DNA from: JALZBL01 sp040004775
GTDB taxonomy: Bacteria > Actinomycetota > Actinomycetes > Mycobacteriales > Jatrophihabitantaceae
NCBI GenBank assembly: GCA_040004775.1
Contig: JBDUAD010000101.1
Span: forward strand, 1-9,419
Direction: 5' to 3'
DNA length: 9,419 bases
Part shown: positions 6,192 through 9,419 of the stretch, piece by piece
Layout of the letters: each line of letters begins with the position of its first letter
Position numbering within the stretch: the stretch's first letter is position 1
Made by a program: the position numbers and the translations under genes
Notes under the pieces: generated by a model
What the model was told of the DNA's origin: nothing
What the model saw: the letters and a program-made list of their open reading frames with translations, nothing else
Database searches by the model: none

Positions 6192-6998
6192 TCAGCCGCG
6201 CCGGCTCCAGACCTGCACAGTGAGCGGCATGCCGAACAGGACCGTCGAGTCGGTGCTGAGCTCGCGCAGCCGGGCCGCCGCTTCCTCGATCTCCTCCGGT
6301 GTAGCCACACCGGCCGCCATCATCGCCTCGGCCGTGGCCTGGACCGTGAGGTACGGGATCTGCTTGCCCTCACCGTCCACGTGGGCGCGCGCGATCACGT
6401 GAACGGTGGGATCCGGCAGGCCGGCGGCGAGGAAATGAGACACGAGCTTGCGCCCGCTCTCGGGATCACCGCCGTGGAGGCGCAACACCTCCGAGTACCG
6501 CTCGATCCAGAAGTCGACGGCCGGCTGCCGCGGGTAGCTGAAGGCGCCCGGAAAGTCGGCGTCCTCGGCCACCAGCACGCCACCGGCGTCGACCTGCGCC
6601 CACATCGCCCGCAGCGCGTTGACCGGTTGGGTTAGGTGCTGCACGACGTTGCGGCTGTAGACAACGTCCTGCGCCGGCAGGTCGGGCAGCCGCGCGATCT
6701 CGCCGACCACAAAGGTGATGTTGTCGAGGCCTGCGGCCACTGCCCGTTCGCGGGCCACCTGGAGCTTCACGGCATCCATGTCGACCCCGGTGACCCGCCC
6801 GTGCCCACCGACGCGCCGGGCAAGCTCGAGCGCGACATCGCCCGCGCCGCAGCCGACGTCGAGGCAGCGGGCGCCGACCGGTACGCCGACACGGTCCAGC
6901 AGCGCTTCCGTACCTGGCCGCAGTGCGCGAGCAAGTACCTGGAGCCGGTCCGCTCCGGCGCGGCCACCGCGGATGACGTAGCCGGAACTGGTGGTCAC
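6192..6998 (-). CDS. Class I SAM-dependent methyltransferase
   Basis: A protein of 268 residues from GTG 6998 (273 from GTG 7013) with the Rossmann methyltransferase fold. Motif I, L-D-V-G-C-G-A-G-D, is at residues 46-54. The acidic ribose-binding loop GVDMDAVKL follows near 71-79. Then come DNITFVVGEIARLP (motif II region), YSRNVVQHL as the post-motif strand with its helix, and GGVLVAEDADFPGAF. It methylates a small molecule using S-adenosylmethionine; the UbiE/menaquinone-type relatives share motif I, but the acceptor is not predictable. I prefer GTG 6998, which gives MTTSSGYVIRGG at the start, since the codons upstream of it have clearly lower third-position GC; 7013 remains possible. A SD-led mini-ORF in the same frame lies upstream and ends at a TGA at 7101-7103. 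No strong Shine-Dalgarno or TANNNT precedes either start. Confidence 0.9.
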   Translation of the reverse strand: MTTSSGYVIRGGRAGADRLQVLARALRPGTEALLDRVGVPVGARCLDVGCGAGDVALELARRVGGHGRVTGVDMDAVKLQVARERAVAAGLDNITFVVGEIARLPDLPAQDVVYSRNVVQHLTQPVNALRAMWAQVDAGGVLVAEDADFPGAFSYPRQPAVDFWIERYSEVLRLHGGDPESGRKLVSHFLAAGLPDPTVHVIARAHVDGEGKQIPYLTVQATAEAMMAAGVATPEEIEEAAARLRELSTDSTVLFGMPLTVQVWSRRG

Positions 6999-7100
6999 GA
7001 CGAGAGCGTGCACCCGTCGCGCCGGATCGGCCAGAGGTGTCGCCGAGGGAACGCCGACGACGAACCCCGGGCCCGCAGGTGCTGCAGCATCAGGGGTACG

Positions 7101-7157
7101 TCATCGACAGCGCAGGTTACGGGTGGGCAGCTCGCGCTGCGTAACGCGAGCGAACAT
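7101..7157 (-). CDS. SD-led 18-codon mini-ORF upstream of the methyltransferase (possible leader)
   Basis: On the minus strand ATG 7157 follows GAAGGGAGG, an excellent Shine-Dalgarno with about 4 bases of spacing. It encodes MFARVTQRELPTRNLRCR and stops at TGA 7101-7103. The frame is the same as that of the methyltransferase, and it stays open from this TGA down to the methyltransferase start. An inverted repeat overlaps the mini-ORF. It may be a leader peptide, the decayed N-terminus of an older gene, or chance. I recognise no homologue. It has no TANNNT promoter of its own that I can see, so it would be read from upstream. Confidence 0.3.
   Translation of the reverse strand: MFARVTQRELPTRNLRCR
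7130..7151 (-). promoter_or_regulatory. Inverted repeat / RNA hairpin in the methyltransferase leader
   Basis: The arms gctcgcg (7130-7136) and cgcgagc (7145-7151) are perfectly complementary with an 8-base loop. The stem is 7 bp, all but one pair G-C. It falls just after the ATG of the mini-ORF on the minus strand, without a U-run, so an attenuator or a terminator for the upstream GNAT gene are both conceivable. Confidence 0.35.
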
Positions 7158-7195
7158 GGCGCCTCCCTTCGCCGACGACACGAGGCGCGCTCAGC

Positions 7196-7762
7196 TCAGT
7201 CGGACTGGCCGGTCCTCCACTCCTCACGCGTGAGCGCGTACTCAACGTCGCCGAGCTCGTCGCCGGGTATTGGGTAGGGCCATGGCTGATGGAAGGTCCG
7301 GGCATAGCGCAGGCCGGCGCGTTCCATCACCGCTCGCGAGGCCTGGTGCACCGCCATCGTCTCGGCGTGCACCCGCCGCACCCCGAGTTCGGTGAACGCC
7401 TTGGCGATCAAGGCGCGGGAGCCTTCGGTGGCGTAGCCACGTCCCCAAGCAGCGCGGCGCAACCGGTAGCCGAGCTCGACCTCGTCCGGCGGATCCTCGG
7501 GCGCGGGGCGCAGATGGAACCAGCCGAGGAACTGGCCCGTCGCGCGATCAAGCGCTGCCCAGAAGCCGAAGCCGTCGTGGCGGTCGTAGTACGAGAGGAA
7601 CGCGGGAAGAAAGTCGTTGACGATGTCTTCGCGGCTGGTCGGTACTCCGCCGGTGACGTAGTGCATGACCTCGCGGTCGCTGTCGAGCTCGACGAGCAAA
7701 TCGACGTCGTCCGCGGTGAACTTTCTCAGCACGAGCCGCTCTGTGCGCAGCAACTCCTCCAT
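7196..7762 (-). CDS. GNAT-family N-acetyltransferase, RimJ/RimL type
   Basis: A 188-residue acetyltransferase of the Acetyltransf_3 class, to which the ribosomal-protein acetylases RimJ/RimL belong; most members act on small molecules or unknown proteins. The family opening TERLVLRKFTADDVDLL is at residues 8-24. The strand LGWFHLRP is near 79-86 and is followed by VELGYRLRRAAWGRGYATEG at 95-114, where R-A-A-W-G-R-G-Y-A is the acetyl-CoA pyrophosphate loop. The helix continues as SRALIAKAF, and the C-terminal half has VHAETMAVHQASRAVMERAGL, typical of motif B. ATG 7762 starts immediately before the family motif and lies six bases behind TACGGT; a longer reading from 7840 would run into pseudogene sequence. 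The promoter sits right at the broken end of the SDR remnant, so this gene may have arrived with the event that truncated it. Confidence 0.92.
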   Translation of the reverse strand: MEELLRTERLVLRKFTADDVDLLVELDSDREVMHYVTGGVPTSREDIVNDFLPAFLSYYDRHDGFGFWAALDRATGQFLGWFHLRPAPEDPPDEVELGYRLRRAAWGRGYATEGSRALIAKAFTELGVRRVHAETMAVHQASRAVMERAGLRYARTFHQPWPYPIPGDELGDVEYALTREEWRTGQSD

Positions 7763-7768
7763 GGGTGA

Positions 7769-7774
7769 ACCGTA
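7769..7774 (-). promoter_or_regulatory. -10 box TACGGT for the RimJ/RimL-type acetyltransferase
   Basis: On the minus strand TACGGT is followed by six bases and ATG 7762, so the transcript should be leaderless. Hexamer and spacing are identical to those before the hydrolase at 6121. It lies within 15-20 bases of the point where SDR homology stops. Confidence 0.5.
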
Positions 7775-7788
7775 GGCCGCGTCATCGA

Positions 7789-8141
7789 GAAGGCTTCGAA
7801 CTCCGCGTCGGGCACCTCGAGCGCCGGGCGGTGGAAGCACATCCCCGCGTTGTTGACGAGGATGTCGATCCGCCCGCGCGTGGCGATGGGTTCGTCCACG
7901 ATTCGCCGCGCGTCAGCCGGGTCGGTGATGTCGCCCGTGCTGCCGCTCAGGCGCCGACCGGACGAGTCAGCAATCCCAGCGGCCGCAACCTCGGTCAGCT
8001 TCTCGCCGCGGCCGACTACCAGACGTCCGCACCGAAATCGGCCCGCGCTCCGGCGAACGCGCAACCGAGCCCAGGCGAGAGCCCGCGATTGGCGCCGGTC
8101 ACCAAGGCCGTGCGCCCCGTCAGGTCGAACGGCCCGCTCAT
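7789..8141 (-). pseudogene. Broken short-chain dehydrogenase/reductase (SDR), frameshifted and 3'-truncated
   Basis: From ATG 8141 the frame reads MSGPFDLTGRTALVTGANRG, the classical SDR N-terminus with the T-G-x-x-x-G cofactor motif, but it meets TAG at 8016-8018. Homology resumes in a second frame from 8022: LVVGRGEKLTEVAAAGI, then GDITDPADARRIVDE and GRIDILVNNAGMCFHRPALE, which includes the SDR N-N-A-G motif. One missing base around 8022-8024 explains the switch (GADV|LVVGRG). Homology ends after PDAEFEAF at 7789, so the catalytic Ser-Tyr-Lys half (about 400 bases expected) is absent. The cofactor loop also looks disturbed (NRGLSPGLG in place of the usual NRGLG). The ATG overlaps the stop of the zinc dehydrogenase gene (ATGA), so it was once the second gene of that operon. 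It cannot make an active SDR. Confidence 0.85.
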
Positions 8142-9169
8142 GCGCTGCCTTCGTTCACGACGACCACGGACTTCATGCTCATCGGGTCATCGTCGCTCGT
8201 GAGCGCTGCTTCGGTGTCTTCGAGGTCGAAGCGCGCCGTCACCAGCGCATCGAGGTCGACGCGCCCCGTGGAGGCCAACGAGATAGCGATTGGCCAGGTG
8301 TCGACATAACGGAAAATGCCCGTCACCGTGACTTCGCGAATCTGAAGGTCCAGGAGCGGGATCTTCACCTCCTCCTCACCATGCCCGACCAGCACCGCCA
8401 CGCCTCCCGAGCGCACCGCCTTGAACCCGTCGCGCAAAGCCGGGGTGGCGCCCGAGCACTCCAGAAACACGTCGGCGCCGACCTCAGCGGCATCGAAGCC
8501 GGCGCTCGGGTCGACAGTGCTCGCGCCCACCAGCGCCTCGATCCGCCGGCGCCGGGACTCCACCGGGTCCGAGACGATGATCTCGGTAGCGCCCATCGCA
8601 CGCGCGGCCAGCGCAACGACTGCACCGATCGGCCCGGCCCCGGTGATGAACACCCGCGACCCCGCCGCAGTGCGCCCCTTCTGGTTGGCCCACAGCCCGA
8701 CCGACAGCGGCTCGCACAGGGCCACCGCCGCGTCGGACATCGAATCGGGAACCGGATGCGCGAAGTCCGCCGGCACCACGACGTAGTCGCAGAATGACCC
8801 GTCGATCGGGGGCGTCGCGAAAAACTCCATGCGCAAACACAAGTTCAGGTGTCCGGTCTTACAAGCGCGACACCGCCGGCACGGGCGCTGTGGCTCGAGG
8901 GCGACCCGCTGCCCGACACGACTCGAGTCGACCGCCGCGCCTGTCTCCACAATGGTGCCGCCCACCTCATGGCCGAGCACCAGCGGAGACTCAACCACCA
9001 TCGGGCCGATACGGCCGTGGCGGTAGTAGTGCACGTCCGAGCCGCAGACACCCACCGATGCGACCAGCACGAGCACCTCATCCGTTGCCGGCGACGGCAC
9101 CGGACGTTCCTGCATCTCGATCCTCGCCGTCGCAGTCAGAACGGACGCGCGCATAACGGTCGCAGTCAT
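8138..9169 (-). CDS. Zinc-dependent medium-chain dehydrogenase, sorbitol/xylitol dehydrogenase-like
   Basis: A 343-residue MDR-family dehydrogenase, the normal length for sorbitol dehydrogenase. The segment VGVCGSDVHYYRHGRIGPMV (residues 39-58) and the following PLVLGHEVGG closely follow sorbitol/xylitol dehydrogenases. Likely catalytic-zinc ligands are Cys42, His67 and Glu68, with Glu153 in C-E-P-L-S-V-G as the nearby acid. Structural-zinc cysteines are Cys97, Cys100, Cys103 and Cys111. The Rossmann motif GAGPIG is at 177-182, and Asp201 at the end of the second strand favours NAD over NADP. It should oxidise a polyol such as sorbitol or xylitol to the ketose, or a related sugar alcohol; the exact substrate is uncertain. 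ATG 9169 is set by the GGAGGG Shine-Dalgarno, while the earlier start at 9313 would add a non-homologous tail. The stop overlaps the start of the SDR remnant. Confidence 0.92.
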   Translation of the reverse strand: MTATVMRASVLTATARIEMQERPVPSPATDEVLVLVASVGVCGSDVHYYRHGRIGPMVVESPLVLGHEVGGTIVETGAAVDSSRVGQRVALEPQRPCRRCRACKTGHLNLCLRMEFFATPPIDGSFCDYVVVPADFAHPVPDSMSDAAVALCEPLSVGLWANQKGRTAAGSRVFITGAGPIGAVVALAARAMGATEIIVSDPVESRRRRIEALVGASTVDPSAGFDAAEVGADVFLECSGATPALRDGFKAVRSGGVAVLVGHGEEEVKIPLLDLQIREVTVTGIFRYVDTWPIAISLASTGRVDLDALVTARFDLEDTEAALTSDDDPMSMKSVVVVNEGSA

Positions 9170-9175
9170 CGGGCC

Positions 9176-9182
9176 CCCTCCA
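9176..9182 (-). promoter_or_regulatory. Shine-Dalgarno for the sorbitol-dehydrogenase-like gene
   Basis: On the minus strand GGAGGGG ends about 6 bases before ATG 9169. It decides the start codon and, together with the longer leader, contrasts with the leaderless layout of most neighbours. Confidence 0.75.
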
Positions 9183-9239
9183 GCCAACCATCCTGTCAGG
9201 CCACCACAGCGCGGAGTAGCCCGGCGACAGTGCTGTAAT

Positions 9240-9258
9240 GGTCGATCATTGATCGACC
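9240..9258. promoter_or_regulatory. 19-bp perfect palindrome, putative operator
   Basis: GGTCGATCATTGATCGACC has 9-bp arms around a single T. It lies 71-89 bases upstream of the dehydrogenase ATG on the minus strand, in a position fit for a dimeric helix-turn-helix repressor or activator. It is AT-richer than its surroundings. I cannot assign it to a regulator family; GntR- or LacI-type proteins often control polyol genes. No terminator-like T-run accompanies it. Confidence 0.6.
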
Positions 9259-9419
9259 CAGCGCACCGGTCAGTCGATGCCGCCAAACCCCACAGCCAGC
9301 CGCACAGCGTCATTCTGAAGATCGTGTGCCGTCAGGGTCGCGAGTGCGTGTGTGGTGCGACAGGTGAATCGATCTGCGGGCATGGTTGGCGACCGGGCAT
9401 GCCGACCTGGGACCGCACG
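9259..9419. other. Right-edge stretch with no supported gene
   Basis: One minus frame is open from the edge to a TGA at 9270-9272 (49 codons, ending LAVGFGGID), and a Cys-containing plus frame is also open across the same bases. Neither has recognisable motifs, a clear start or strong third-position GC bias. The minus frame could be the C-terminus of a gene beyond the window; the sequence here does not decide it. Confidence 0.3.

Noticed and set aside
8010..8035. Programmed frameshift rescuing the SDR
   Set aside because: No slippery heptamer or downstream pseudoknot is evident, and the gene also lacks its catalytic half, so recoding would not restore function.
7850..8797. Plus-strand open frame (315 codons) opposite the dehydrogenase and SDR remnant
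   Set aside because: Arg/His/Pro-rich without any domain, and it covers strong minus-strand dehydrogenase motifs; a shadow frame.
9270..9419. Partial gene at the right edge (either strand)
   Set aside because: Both frames are open for only 49 codons or so, with no motif, clear start or strong codon bias; listed only as an unresolved stretch.

Overview
The window is GC-rich chromosomal DNA with a strong G/C preference at third codon positions and GTG starts. It carries families common in Actinomycetota, such as a TAP-type tripeptidyl aminopeptidase lipoprotein. Many starts sit 6-8 bases behind a TANNNT hexamer, the layout of actinobacterial leaderless genes. I place it in a high-GC actinomycete but cannot name the genus.

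Layout from left to right. Bases 1-153 (minus) hold the start of a gene that leaves the window; its N-terminus is a Pro/Glu-rich run encoded by a 12-bp tandem repeat. Divergent from it, 197-2547 (plus) is a two-gene unit: a secreted lipoprotein peptidase of the TAP family, and a cytoplasmic alpha/beta hydrolase coupled to it by an ATGA overlap. A convergent SGNH/GDSL esterase (minus, 2557-3207) follows and shares a 52-bp divergent promoter region with an EamA/DMT membrane transporter (plus, 3260-4090). Next come a RibD-C/dihydrofolate-reductase-like protein (4151-4699) and a GNAT acetyltransferase (4737-5303), both plus.

From 5291 to the right edge everything is on the minus strand: a second alpha/beta hydrolase (5291-6121), a class I SAM methyltransferase (6192-6998), a RimJ/RimL-type GNAT acetyltransferase (7196-7762), a frameshifted and truncated SDR pseudogene (7789-8141), and a zinc-dependent sorbitol/xylitol-dehydrogenase-like enzyme (8138-9169). 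The dead SDR begins in an ATGA overlap with the dehydrogenase stop, so the two were probably once an operon for polyol or sugar-alcohol oxidation. A perfect 19-bp palindrome at 9240-9258 is a likely operator for this unit. Bases 9259-9419 show no gene I can support.

Overall this is a mixed neighbourhood of small enzymes, mostly with their own promoters, rather than one dedicated pathway. I see no phage, transposase, CRISPR, toxin-antitoxin or defence module, no rRNA or tRNA gene, and no convincing new multi-gene system. The most informative signals are the recurrent leaderless-promoter layout, the SDR gene caught in decay with a GNAT gene at its broken end, the PEEP-repeat gene at the left edge, the operator-like palindrome, and an SD-led mini-ORF with a hairpin ahead of the methyltransferase.
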